NCBI GenBank assembly: GCA_030625695.1
Contig: DAOUQK010000107.1
Coordinates: forward strand, 1-10,208
Length of the DNA stretch: 10,208 bases
Direction: 5' to 3'
From: Paracoccaceae bacterium
GTDB taxonomy: Bacteria; Pseudomonadota; Alphaproteobacteria; Rhodobacterales; Rhodobacteraceae
Position 1 is the first letter of the stretch, and each line of letters opens with the position of its first letter. The position numbers and the translations under genes were made by a program. Below the pieces are notes generated by a model that did not search any database, was not told where the DNA came from, and saw only the letters and a program-made list of their open reading frames with translations. Of this stretch, positions 1 to 6,643 are shown piece by piece.

Positions 1-227
1 TGATCCTGTTCAGCTATGCCGCCCGCCGGGTGACAATGGCGACCATTGGCGTCATGCAATACATCAACCCAACCCTGCAATTTCTGGTCGCGGTGCTACT
101 ATTTGGCGAGGCGTTCACAATCTGGCACCAAGTCGCCTTTCCGCTGATCTGGCTGGGGCTGATCCTTTTCACCCTGGCGTCAATGCGGATCGGGCCTGCA
201 AACAAAAGCTTGCCAATTGATCCATAA
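1..227 (+). CDS. rarD: RarD-like EamA/DMT-family permease, C-terminal part
   Basis: This is the 3' end of a gene that starts before the window; it reads open from base 3 to a TAA at 225-227, about 74 residues. The fragment holds two hydrophobic stretches, QYINPTLQFLVAVLLFGEAF and a later one around WLGLILFTLA, followed by a short polar tail. The pattern of a QYI(N/G)PT motif followed by a hydrophobic run and a G-E pair is characteristic of the last two membrane helices of RarD, a ten-helix inner-membrane member of the drug/metabolite transporter superfamily. The substrate of RarD proteins is not settled (E. coli rarD is named from a chloramphenicol-sensitivity context), so no substrate is assigned. 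It is convergent with purB and separated from it by a G/C-rich hairpin region. Membership in EamA is secure; the RarD subtype is likely but rests on the C-terminus only. Confidence 0.8.
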   Translation, partial: ILFSYAARRVTMATIGVMQYINPTLQFLVAVLLFGEAFTIWHQVAFPLIWLGLILFTLASMRIGPANKSLPIDP

Positions 228-266
228 CAATCCGGCTCATCTTTGGTCCCTAAATATCCCGGGGGG

Positions 267-329
267 GCAGGGGGGCTGGCACCCTGCTATGAGAGAGGCC
301 AGAGGGGCTGGCCCCCCTTGGTCCAAGGG
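267..329. terminator. Nested G/C-rich hairpins between convergent rarD and purB
   Basis: Three inverted repeats lie between the two stop codons. GCAGGG (267-272) pairs with CCCTGC (282-287). GGCCAG (297-302) pairs with CTGGCC (308-313) around a 5-base loop. CCCTT (315-319) pairs with AAGGG (325-329) immediately downstream of the purB stop. No long T tract follows on either strand, so intrinsic termination is an inference from position. The whole stretch 228-330 holds no gene. Confidence 0.5.
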
Positions 330-330
330 A

Positions 331-1638
331 TCAGTCTTCGCCAAACACCCGGGCGAATATCGTATCCACATGTTTGGTGTGATAGCCAAGGTCGAATTTT
401 TCTTCGATCTCTTCCGGGCTGAGGGCTGCAACCACATCTGCGTCACCCAGCAATTCAGTCTTGAAATCAGCGCCCTGTTCCCAGACCTTCATGGCATTGC
501 GCTGCACCATCAGATACGATTCTTCGCGGCTGACTCCGGCTTGTGTAAGCGCCAGCAATACCCGTTGAGACATCACCAGCCCACGAAATTTATTCATATT
601 TGCCAGCATGTTGTCTGGGTAAATCACCAGCTTGTCGATCAGGCCAGTCAGACGGGCAAGGGCAAAATCCAGCGTAATGGTGGTGTCCGGCCCGATGTTG
701 CGCTCAACAGACGAATGCGAAATATCGCGTTCGTGCCAAAGTGTCACATTCTCCAATGCCGGCACCACTGCCATCCGCACCAGACGCGCCAGCCCGGTCA
801 GGTTTTCGCTCAGCACCGGGTTGCGTTTATGCGGCATCGCGCTTGAGCCTTTCTGACCCTTGGAAAAGAACTCTTCGGCCTCAAGAACCTCGGTCCGCTG
901 CATATGGCGAACTTCGGTGGCGATGTTTTCGATCGAGGCACCAACAACACCCAAAGCCGCGAAAAAGGCCGCGTGACGGTCGCGCGGAATAACTTGCGTG
1001 CTGATCGGTTCGGGGCTCAGGCCCAGCTTGTCACAGACATGTGCTTCGACCGCCGGGTCGATATTGGCAAACGTACCAACAGCACCGGATATGGCCCCGG
1101 TGGCAATCTCGTCCCGCGCGGTTTTCAGACGCGTCAGGTTGCGATCCATTTCGGCGTAAAAGCGCGCGAAGGTCAGACCCATGGTGGTTGGCTCGGCGTG
1201 GATCGCGTGGGACCGACCGATGCGGATGGTCATTTTGTGTTCATAGGCGCGCCGTTTCAGCGCGACGAGTACCGCTTGCAGACCTTCGATCAAAATGTCG
1301 GCGGCGCGGGTCAGTTGCAGGTTGAACGTAGTGTCCAAAACGTCAGAACTGGTCATACCCTGATGTACAAAACGGGCATTATCGTGCCCGATGATCTCGG
1401 CAAGGTGCGTCAGGAAAGCGATGACATCGTGTTTGGTCACGGCCTCGATCTCGTCAATCCGGGCAACGTCAAAGGTGACGTCTTTGGCTTTCCAGACCGC
1501 TTCGGCATTTTCGCGGGGGATCACCCCAAGGTCGGCCATGGCATCGCAGGCGTGGGCTTCAATCTCATACCAGATGCGGAACTTGGTTTCGGGTGACCAG
1601 ATGGCGACCATTTCGGGGCGGGAATAGCGAGGGATCAT
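331..1638 (-). CDS. purB: Adenylosuccinate lyase PurB
   Basis: PurB is a cytosolic homotetramer that releases fumarate twice in purine metabolism: from SAICAR to give AICAR in IMP synthesis, and from adenylosuccinate to give AMP. The product is 435 residues, normal for the short (B. subtilis-type) family. The fumarase/aspartase superfamily signature GSSAMPHKRNP lies at residues 264-274 and TSSD at 96-99. Residues His70, His92, His144, Lys271 and Glu278 line up with B. subtilis His68, His89, His141, Lys268 and Glu275 at a near-constant offset of 2-3, so the active site looks complete. The ATG at 1636-1638 starts the family's typical N-terminus (MIPRYSRPEM) and has a modest AAGG about 12 bases upstream. 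The gene stands alone here, with no other pur gene next to it. A perfect inverted repeat about 35 bp upstream of the start could be regulatory. Confidence 0.97.
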   Translation of the reverse strand: MIPRYSRPEMVAIWSPETKFRIWYEIEAHACDAMADLGVIPRENAEAVWKAKDVTFDVARIDEIEAVTKHDVIAFLTHLAEIIGHDNARFVHQGMTSSDVLDTTFNLQLTRAADILIEGLQAVLVALKRRAYEHKMTIRIGRSHAIHAEPTTMGLTFARFYAEMDRNLTRLKTARDEIATGAISGAVGTFANIDPAVEAHVCDKLGLSPEPISTQVIPRDRHAAFFAALGVVGASIENIATEVRHMQRTEVLEAEEFFSKGQKGSSAMPHKRNPVLSENLTGLARLVRMAVVPALENVTLWHERDISHSSVERNIGPDTTITLDFALARLTGLIDKLVIYPDNMLANMNKFRGLVMSQRVLLALTQAGVSREESYLMVQRNAMKVWEQGADFKTELLGDADVVAALSPEEIEEKFDLGYHTKHVDTIFARVFGED

Positions 1639-1672
1639 GGCGGAGAAGTACCTTTTCGTGAGGGGTATGGGG

Positions 1673-1703
1673 GCGTCTTAGACTGACGGCTAAGACGCAA
1701 CAA
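1673..1703 (-). promoter_or_regulatory. Perfect 9-bp inverted repeat with promoter-like spacing upstream of purB
   Basis: GCGTCTTAG (1673-1681) and CTAAGACGC (1690-1698) are perfect inverted repeats separated by 8 bases, ending about 35 bp before the purB start. Read on the minus strand, TTGTTG (complement of 1698-1703) and TAAGAC (complement of 1675-1680) are separated by 17 bases, which is promoter-like spacing but matches the consensus only partly. If those are the -35 and -10 boxes, the repeat would overlay the promoter as an operator; alternatively it is a leader hairpin. No T tract follows it, so a terminator is less likely. Confidence 0.4.
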
Positions 1704-1798
1704 GGTGGGTGCGACGAGATGAGACGGATATTTCTGTTGTTTTAGGCGGCTGTGCCGGGGATCAGCATGGCGCAAAACTGGCGCGCACTGGACTGCAA

Positions 1799-2129
1799 CG
1801 CGCCACGATCCAGCAATATTGCCATTGGCATGTTCCATTCTTGCGTCGCGGCGCGCGGGCGTTTTTCTATACACACTTTGCTGAATGTATCTGGGGTGAT
1901 CAGGATTACTCCAAAGAGATCGCCAAGGGGCGCTATACCTTGGACGATTCCCTGTCGTATCTGTGCGGAGACGAGATCAGCTTTGCCGACCTGCCGGCCT
2001 ATCACGAGTTGGTCAGCCATGTAGCCGGGAAAGTTGTCGGCGATGCGTCTGGTCGGCGACCTGATCCCGATGACCCGCAAAACTTCGCTGGTCAAAGGCA
2101 CCGAGGTGACGCCGGGGGTCTACAGCTAA
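1799..2129 (+). pseudogene. Decayed glutathione S-transferase (C-terminal domain remnant, frameshifted)
   Basis: No intact gene fits this stretch, but the plus strand carries a recognisable GST C-terminal domain split over two frames. In the frame beginning at 1799 the translation reads RATIQQYCHWHVPFLRRGAR and later YLCGDEISFADLPAYHELV, matching the theta-like GST pattern of a first alpha helix with a W-H pair and the conserved G-D-x-I-S-x-A-D-L segment (about 1961-2011). Around 2025-2040 the signal moves to another frame, reading KLSAMRLVGDLIPMTRKTSL and ending VTPGVYS at TAA 2127-2129; this resembles the usual GST tail with a tryptophan lost. Third positions are mostly G or C in each frame segment, as in real genes of this window. 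The thioredoxin-like N-terminal domain is missing, and the part before YLCGD looks about ten residues short. The 3' end overlaps the stop of the convergent hydrolase/OsmC gene by 3 bases. A sequencing frameshift could explain one break but not the missing N-terminus. Confidence 0.6.
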
Positions 2130-3340
2130 GCGATCAGTTCGGTACTGACCCGCGCGCCTTTTTCAAGCGTGCGGTGAACCGGGCATTTGTCGGCAATCTC
2201 GATCAGGCGGGCGCGCTGGGCGTCGTCCAGATCGCCCTTCAGGCGGATCGCGCGGGTGAATTCGTCAATCCGGTTTTTGCTGCCGGGTTCCGCGTCTTGC
2301 GCGTGGACTTTGGAATGGCTGACATCAACGCTCACATGCTCCAGCGGCCAGCCTTTGCGGCGCGCATACATGCGAATGGTCATCGCCGTGCAGGCCCCCA
2401 AGCCGGACGAGACAAAGCCATACGGAGACATGCCCCGGTTGGTGCCGCCATATGCCAGCGGCTCATCGGCTTGGGCGTGATGGCTGGGGCCGGACTGAAT
2501 ATCCTGAAGAAAACCGTTTGGGTCGGCCTCGGATACGCGCACGATACCTTCGGGCGCGCCGGGTGGTGGGGCAGGCGGGGACAGGTTGATGTAATGACCG
2601 ACCCATGCGGCAATCAGGGTGGCGGCATATTCGGCGTCGGACGGGTGTGAAATCAGATGATCGGCGTTGTCGAGGGTGACAAAGCTTTTCGGGTGTTTGG
2701 CGGCCACAAAAATCTCGGCGGCGTTGTCGATGCTAACGGTTTCGTCGCGCGGGGCATGCAACACCAAAAGGGCGGCATCCAGCGTGGCGACCGCCTCGGT
2801 CAGTTTACCGTCGGCAATATCGTCAATGAACGCCTTGGAGATGCAAAAGGGTCGCCCGCCCAGGTCAACTTCGGCCACACCGTCCTTTTCGATCTGCGGC
2901 AAGACCGCGCTGAAGTTATGCGCAACGTGCGCCGGATCGGCTGGCGCGCCCAACGTCACCACGGCGCGCACCGATGCAATCTCGGCGCGCGCCTTGAGTA
3001 CGGCGGCACCGCCAAGGGAATGACCGATCAGCAGGGCCGGGGCCATGTCGCGCTCTTCCAGATAGCGGGCGGCAGCGCGCAGGTCGTCGATGTTGGTGGT
3101 AAAGGTGGTATTGCCGAATTCGCCGCCTGAATGGCCCAGCCCGGTGAAGTCGAACCGCAACACGGCGATGCCTTTACCAGCCAGCCGTGCGGCGATGCGC
3201 CGGGCGGCGGGAATATCCTTGGAGCAGGTGAAGCAATGGGCAAAAAGTGCTGTGGCCAGATGCGGACCTTCGGGCAGGTCCAGACGCGCAGCCAGGGTGC
3301 TGCCATCATGGCCGGTAAAGGTGATGCGTTCGGTGGGCAT
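2126..3340 (-). CDS. Bifunctional alpha/beta-hydrolase / OsmC-family fusion protein
   Basis: A 404-residue two-domain protein. Residues about 1-250 form an alpha/beta hydrolase: the nucleophile elbow GHSLGG has Ser108, the probable acid is Asp199 (in PRDE) and the probable histidine is His228 (in ADHL). A proline-rich linker PPAPPPG (255-261) leads to an OsmC/Ohr-type domain with the two family cysteines, Cys317 in GLGACTAMT and Cys386 in DKCPVHRT. OsmC/Ohr proteins are thiol peroxidases acting on organic hydroperoxides. In the fusion the hydrolase may act on a related ester or lipid substrate, but that is inference and the substrate is unknown. The architecture recurs in many proteobacteria, so the fusion is genuine rather than an assembly error. 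The ATG at 3338-3340 is supported by a good Shine-Dalgarno AAGGAG (complement of 3348-3353) 7 bases upstream. The gene is divergent from the mmcQ-like gene. Confidence 0.93.
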   Translation of the reverse strand: MPTERITFTGHDGSTLAARLDLPEGPHLATALFAHCFTCSKDIPAARRIAARLAGKGIAVLRFDFTGLGHSGGEFGNTTFTTNIDDLRAAARYLEERDMAPALLIGHSLGGAAVLKARAEIASVRAVVTLGAPADPAHVAHNFSAVLPQIEKDGVAEVDLGGRPFCISKAFIDDIADGKLTEAVATLDAALLVLHAPRDETVSIDNAAEIFVAAKHPKSFVTLDNADHLISHPSDAEYAATLIAAWVGHYINLSPPAPPPGAPEGIVRVSEADPNGFLQDIQSGPSHHAQADEPLAYGGTNRGMSPYGFVSSGLGACTAMTIRMYARRKGWPLEHVSVDVSHSKVHAQDAEPGSKNRIDEFTRAIRLKGDLDDAQRARLIEIADKCPVHRTLEKGARVSTELIA

Positions 3341-3365
3341 TTGTGACTCCTTGGTGTTGCAAGCA

Positions 3366-3454
3366 TAGGGTGGGTATTCACGGCAGGCTTGCCAAGAGGA
3401 TTGCCGCCTAGGTTACGGGATGGTTACAAGTGTGCGTGGGTTTTACCCACCCTA
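3366..3454. repeat. Widely spaced inverted repeat in the divergent hydrolase/mmcQ intergenic region
   Basis: TAGGGTGGGTA (3366-3376) and TACCCACCCTA (3444-3454) are perfect 11-bp inverted repeats 67 bases apart. The right arm also forms a local hairpin, GTGGGT (3436-3441) with ACCCAC (3445-3450) around TTT, followed by CCTACG. The left arm read on the minus strand, TGAATACCCACCCTATG, resembles the right half of the hairpins at 5109-5136. Both arms therefore look like members of the same short repeat family, one reduced to a half. They lie between the two starts, so they may influence the promoters. The rest of the 142-bp intergenic stretch shows no convincing promoter. Confidence 0.6.
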
Positions 3455-3482
3455 CGATTCATTTCCAGCTTGGTTAGTATTC

Positions 3483-3854
3483 ATGACACGCGATGAATTC
3501 AATATCTTTTGCAAAGGCTTAAAAGCCACAACTCATGTGGTTCAATGGGGTAATGCAGAGGTGTGGAAAGTCGGTGGAAAAGTGTTCGCCATTTGTGGCT
3601 GGCATAAGAAAGCGGATGGGGACACGGATGCGTTCACCTTCAAGGCTTCTGAAATTGTCTTTGAAGTTCTGAAGGATCAACCCGGCATTCGGTCGGCCCC
3701 ATATCTTGCGTCACGTGGATTTAAATGGTTGCAGAATTACGCGAAACCGGGATTGTCGGACACTGAGCTGAAGGCGCATATCACCCTGTCTTACGAGATG
3801 GTGGCAGATGCGCTGAGCCGGAAAAAGAGGCTTGAACTGGGGTTGGTGGATTAG
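3483..3854 (+). CDS. MmcQ/YjbR family DNA-binding-fold protein
   Basis: A 123-residue protein of the MmcQ/YjbR family: small single-domain CyaY-like-fold proteins, some described as having a DNA-binding-type fold, without a firmly established cellular role. Matching features are MTRDEFNIFCKGL at the start, a central VWKVGGKVFAI strand pair, the FKASEI segment, and a C-terminal helix with LSYEMVADAL. The ATG at 3483 is preferred because it gives the family's usual length and N-terminus. An ATG at 3420 would add 21 residues encoded across a hairpin repeat. Neither has a clear Shine-Dalgarno. By hand count the gene is about 49% GC over 3481-3840, against roughly 55-63% in sampled lines of the neighbouring oxidoreductase, which may mean a different origin. 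It stands alone between the divergent hydrolase/OsmC gene and the co-directional oxidoreductase, 81 bp downstream. Confidence 0.85.
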   Translation: MTRDEFNIFCKGLKATTHVVQWGNAEVWKVGGKVFAICGWHKKADGDTDAFTFKASEIVFEVLKDQPGIRSAPYLASRGFKWLQNYAKPGLSDTELKAHITLSYEMVADALSRKKRLELGLVD

Positions 3855-3935
3855 GAGGGACTCCGGGGCAATTGTAGTTCCCTGGCCTGCGCACTAGGGT
3901 GTCGGCAACCGAAACTAAATCCAAGGTTACTGCCC

Positions 3936-5096
3936 ATGACTCCGCTTTTGTTCCAACCGCTTACCCTTCGAGGGCTCCAGACCCGCAACCGGGTGGTGAT
4001 ATCGCCGATGTGCCAGTATTCAGCCCATGAAGGCCATCTTGACGACTGGCATCTGGTGAATCTGGGCCGCTTTGCCACGGGTGGCGCCGGGATCGTTTTC
4101 ACCGAAGCCACGGCGGTGCAGAAATCGGGACGTATCACCCATGGCTGCCCTGGTCTGTGGGCCGATAGCCAGATACCGGGCCATGCCCGCGTTGCCGGGT
4201 TTGTTTTGCAGCATGGTGCCATTCCGGCGATCCAACTGGGTCACGCCGGGGCCAAATCAGGCATGCAACGGCCATGGTTTGGCAATGGGCCGCTGGACGA
4301 ACATGACATCGCGCGCGGGGATATGCCCTGGACGCAAGTGTCTCCGTCAGGACTGCCGGTGGCCGATGGCTGGCCGGTGCCCGAGGCATTGACGCTGGAT
4401 GATATCAAAGTGTTGGTCGGGGATTTTGCCAGTGCAGCCAAACGTGCGCTGGCCGCTGGATACAAGATTGTCGAAGTGCACGGTGCGCATGGTTATTTGC
4501 TGCACAGTTTTCTGTCGCCGTTGACCAACAAACGCGAGGATGCTTACGGTGGGGACCGGGCTGGGCGGATGCGCCTGGCGCTGGAAATTACCGCCGCCGT
4601 CAGGGAAGTCTGGCCGGACGATTTTCCGGTGTTTTTTCGCACTTCGGCAGTGGATGGGTCGCCCGATGGGTGGTTGCTGGAAGATACCGTTGTGCTGGCC
4701 CGCGCGCTTAAGGACCTGGGCGTCGATGTGATGGATTGTTCTTCCAGCGGCATTGCCGGGTCGGCAACCGCGGGCAAGGGGCAAAAACGCCAGCCGGGGT
4801 TTCAGGTGCCTTATGCTGAAACCGTTCGGCAAGAGGCGAAAATGGCGACCATGGCTGTGGGCCTTATCACCCATCCGCAACAGGCCGAAGAAATTCTGGC
4901 GCAGGGTCGTGCCGACCTGATTGCCATTGGCCGCGAGGCGCTGGCCAATCCGAACTGGGTATTGCAGGCGGCGCAGATGTTAGGCTTGGACGCGCCGTTT
5001 TCGGTACTGCCGACACAATCCGACTGGTGGCTGGAAGGGCGTCAGAGGACGTCGGATTTTTATGATCCGGACGCCTTGGAGGCGGTTCAAAGTTAA
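3936..5096 (+). CDS. NADH:flavin oxidoreductase, Old Yellow Enzyme family (YqjM-like)
   Basis: A 386-residue FMN-dependent ene-reductase of the Old Yellow Enzyme family, a TIM-barrel protein that reduces activated C=C bonds with NAD(P)H. The N-terminal SPMCQYS puts Cys26 and Tyr28 at exactly the positions used by B. subtilis YqjM to tune the flavin, marking the thermophilic-like OYE subclass. The substrate-anchoring pair His182/His185 sits in EVHGAHGYLLHSFLSP, followed by the family's NKREDAYGG loop. The C-terminal phosphate-binding segment is IAIGREALANPNW. At about 386 residues it is longer than YqjM (338), with an insertion between the N-terminal motif and the histidine pair. The start at 3936 has only a weak AAGG upstream but places Cys26 correctly. 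The physiological substrate cannot be read from sequence. The last codons (YDPDALEAVQS) lie inside a tandem duplication shared with the end of dddP. Confidence 0.94.
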   Translation: MTPLLFQPLTLRGLQTRNRVVISPMCQYSAHEGHLDDWHLVNLGRFATGGAGIVFTEATAVQKSGRITHGCPGLWADSQIPGHARVAGFVLQHGAIPAIQLGHAGAKSGMQRPWFGNGPLDEHDIARGDMPWTQVSPSGLPVADGWPVPEALTLDDIKVLVGDFASAAKRALAAGYKIVEVHGAHGYLLHSFLSPLTNKREDAYGGDRAGRMRLALEITAAVREVWPDDFPVFFRTSAVDGSPDGWLLEDTVVLARALKDLGVDVMDCSSSGIAGSATAGKGQKRQPGFQVPYAETVRQEAKMATMAVGLITHPQQAEEILAQGRADLIAIGREALANPNWVLQAAQMLGLDAPFSVLPTQSDWWLEGRQRTSDFYDPDALEAVQS

Positions 5097-5108
5097 CGTT
5101 TTGTTAAC

Positions 5109-5134
5109 AGGGCGGCGGGGTGAAACCCCGCCCT
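5109..5134. terminator. Hairpin in duplication copy 1
   Basis: AGGGC (5109-5113) plus GGGGT (5117-5121) pairs with ACCCCGCCCT (5125-5134), giving a 10-bp stem with a GGC bulge and a GAA loop, followed by ACG. It begins 13 bases after the oxidoreductase stop and is a likely terminator for that gene on the plus strand, although no T tract follows. GTTAAC occurs twice just before it (5092-5097 and 5103-5108). Confidence 0.5.
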
Positions 5135-5210
5135 ACGCCTTTCCCACCAAGGCCGCGTCAATACGATCCGGACGCCTGGTAGAAGGTCCAAAGTTAACGT
5201 TTTGTTGATG

Positions 5211-5233
5211 GGGCGGCGGGGTGAACCCCGCCC
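5211..5233. terminator. Hairpin in duplication copy 2
   Basis: GGGC (5211-5214) plus GGGG (5218-5221) pairs with CCCCGCCC (5226-5233) around TGAA with a GGC bulge; it is the duplicate of the hairpin at 5109-5134 lacking one A in the loop. It abuts the dddP stop codon (5233-5235) and is the likely 3' boundary hairpin of dddP on the minus strand. Confidence 0.5.
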
Positions 5234-6576
5234 TACGCCTCTCCCATCAACGCCGCATCAAACGGGTATTTGGTCAGGTTCTCATAGCCGTCTTCGGTGA
5301 TCAGCACCTGATCTTCGAGCTTGATCGAGAATTCGCCGCCGACCTCGCCGACACAAGCCTCGACACACAGCACCATGCCGGGTTCAAGCGCGTAATCAAA
5401 CGCATCTGGTACGGCCTTGTCTGGATAGGCGACCAGCGGCCATTCATCACACAGGCCAACGCCGTGCATGATACAGCCGTATTTCTGTTGCTGAAATTTG
5501 TCGTCCAGCTTGTGCACATTGGCCGTCAGTTCAGGGATGGTGACGCCGGGCTTTAACATCTCCATATTGGTCATGATATGTTCATGCGCGTGTCGCATCG
5601 CGTAAACCATTGAATTGGTGGGTTTCTTGTCGCCAACCCACCAGGTGCGCGAGATATCGACACAAATGCCGTATGAGCCGATAAGGTCTGAATCAAACGC
5701 CACAATCTCATTATTCTGGACGATGCGCGGCCCGCATTCCTGAAACCACGGGTTGGTGCGCTGACCCGAGGCCAACAGCCGGGTTTCGATCCATTCACCA
5801 CCCCGGCGGATATTCTGAGCGTGCAGCACGGACCAGATATCATCCTCGGACGTTGTGCCCAACGGGACATTGGCACGGGTGAAATCCTCCATATCCTGCA
5901 CCGCAATTTCGCAGGCGTGGCTGGCACAGCGCATTGCCAGAATCTCATCCTGGCCTTTGACAGACCGGGCTTTTTCGGTGATCTCTTCGCCTTGCATGAC
6001 CTCCAACCCCTGCGCCTCGAGCGCGCGCAACCCGTGCACCATCAGTTTATCAACCGCCAGACGGGTGTTGCCGGGGCAGTGTTCAGCCATCAGCGTGCGG
6101 ATTTCGTTTGAGAACACATCGGCCTGGGCTTCGATCTTATCGCCGCGCGAGAAATAGAACAGGTCGGCGCCATGGCGGGCTTCTCGTACCAGCGGGTTAT
6201 AGTCGGTAATGAACGAGCAATTCTTGAAATCCCAGATCACCATATAGCCGTCGGCGCACAACAGGACAGCACGGTACATGTTATGCGAATTCCACAACTG
6301 CATATTGGTGGTGTCAGTAGCATAGCGAATATTCAGCGGATCAAACAACAACAATCCGCCATAACCGCGATCAACGATATGCTGGGTCAGTCGTTTCCAG
6401 CGGTGTTCGCGCATCCTGCCCAGGTCTGGCAGGATCAGCCCTGCAGCACTCCATTCGTCAAACGCCAGCTGGGTCGGCCCGATCTCAACCCGGTTATTGT
6501 CGTTAGGTGAGCCGTCGCCCAATGTAGCACCCCGGTTCGGGTCGATCTTGCGGGTGTCGCGATAGTGGCTGGTCAT
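5233..6576 (-). CDS. dddP: DMSP lyase DddP (M24 metallopeptidase-like fold)
   Basis: DddP cleaves dimethylsulfoniopropionate to dimethyl sulfide and acrylate in the cytoplasm, and is a hallmark enzyme of marine roseobacters. It has the pita-bread fold of M24 peptidases but is not a peptidase. Starting at the ATG at 6574-6576 the protein has 447 residues, matching known DddP, and begins MTSHYRDTRKIDPNRGATLG as family members do. An in-frame ATG at 6619-6621 would add 15 residues with no family match. The chosen start has an AAGGA (complement of 6585-6589) at good distance. With this numbering Asp295, Asp297, Asp307, His371, Glu406 and Glu421, the di-iron ligands reported for Ruegeria lacuscaerulensis DddP, and the proposed catalytic base Asp377 are all present at identical numbers. 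Activity is therefore likely. No other DMSP gene (acuI/acuR, dmdA, transporter) is in the window. The 3' end lies in a tandem duplication shared with the convergent oxidoreductase. Confidence 0.97.
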   Translation of the reverse strand: MTSHYRDTRKIDPNRGATLGDGSPNDNNRVEIGPTQLAFDEWSAAGLILPDLGRMREHRWKRLTQHIVDRGYGGLLLFDPLNIRYATDTTNMQLWNSHNMYRAVLLCADGYMVIWDFKNCSFITDYNPLVREARHGADLFYFSRGDKIEAQADVFSNEIRTLMAEHCPGNTRLAVDKLMVHGLRALEAQGLEVMQGEEITEKARSVKGQDEILAMRCASHACEIAVQDMEDFTRANVPLGTTSEDDIWSVLHAQNIRRGGEWIETRLLASGQRTNPWFQECGPRIVQNNEIVAFDSDLIGSYGICVDISRTWWVGDKKPTNSMVYAMRHAHEHIMTNMEMLKPGVTIPELTANVHKLDDKFQQQKYGCIMHGVGLCDEWPLVAYPDKAVPDAFDYALEPGMVLCVEACVGEVGGEFSIKLEDQVLITEDGYENLTKYPFDAALMGEA

Positions 6577-6643
6577 TGGCAGGATCCTTAGGTTGGCTGG
6601 GCTTATCGTGGCAGATGTCACCTGCTTAAAAGGTCAGAATGCG

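Larger units (their letters stand above)
5061..5261. repeat. Imperfect tandem duplication (101 + 100 bp) of the OYE/dddP convergent junction
   Basis: Copy 1 (5061-5161) and copy 2 (5162-5261) are directly adjacent and differ, by hand alignment, at 13 substitutions plus one missing A, so about 86% identity. Each unit contains the 3' codons of the oxidoreductase, a hairpin, and on the other strand the 3' codons of dddP. The oxidoreductase uses its end in copy 1 and dddP uses its end in copy 2; the inner copies are relics. Copy 2 still reads YDPDA on the plus strand before a premature TAG (5180-5182). Copy 1 reads IDAALVGKA plus stop on the minus strand, against FDAALMGEA plus stop at the true dddP end. 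An 18-base block around GTTAACGTTTTGTT and the hairpin arms are the best conserved parts. Confidence 0.9.

Noticed and set aside
261..275. G runs (7 and 6 Gs) suggesting a G-quadruplex
   Set aside because: Only three clear GGG tracts are available nearby; the region is better explained by G/C hairpins between convergent genes.
1742..2101. Minus-strand open frame of 119 codons between purB and the hydrolase/OsmC gene
   Set aside because: Its third positions are only moderately G/C, it resembles no family I know, and the opposite strand carries a recognisable though broken GST domain over the same bases.
1709..2650. Long plus-strand open frame of 313 codons
   Set aside because: Only its first part (to about 2030) has GST character; the rest is antisense to the well-supported hydrolase/OsmC gene and is not a gene.
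3420..3482. Earlier start for the mmcQ-like gene
   Set aside because: It would encode 21 residues across a hairpin repeat, with no family match and no Shine-Dalgarno.
3856..3883. Possible hairpin AGGGA...TCCCT after the mmcQ-like gene
   Set aside because: Only 5 paired bases plus 2 more across a bulge, a long loop and no T tract; too weak to call a terminator.
5061..5261. Two repeat units as a possible CRISPR or other array
   Set aside because: There are only two adjacent units with no spacers, and their content is gene tails plus a hairpin, which a simple tandem duplication explains.
6577..6621. Upstream in-frame start for dddP, adding 15 residues
   Set aside because: The downstream ATG at 6576 has a Shine-Dalgarno, gives the family N-terminus and length, and reproduces the published residue numbering exactly.
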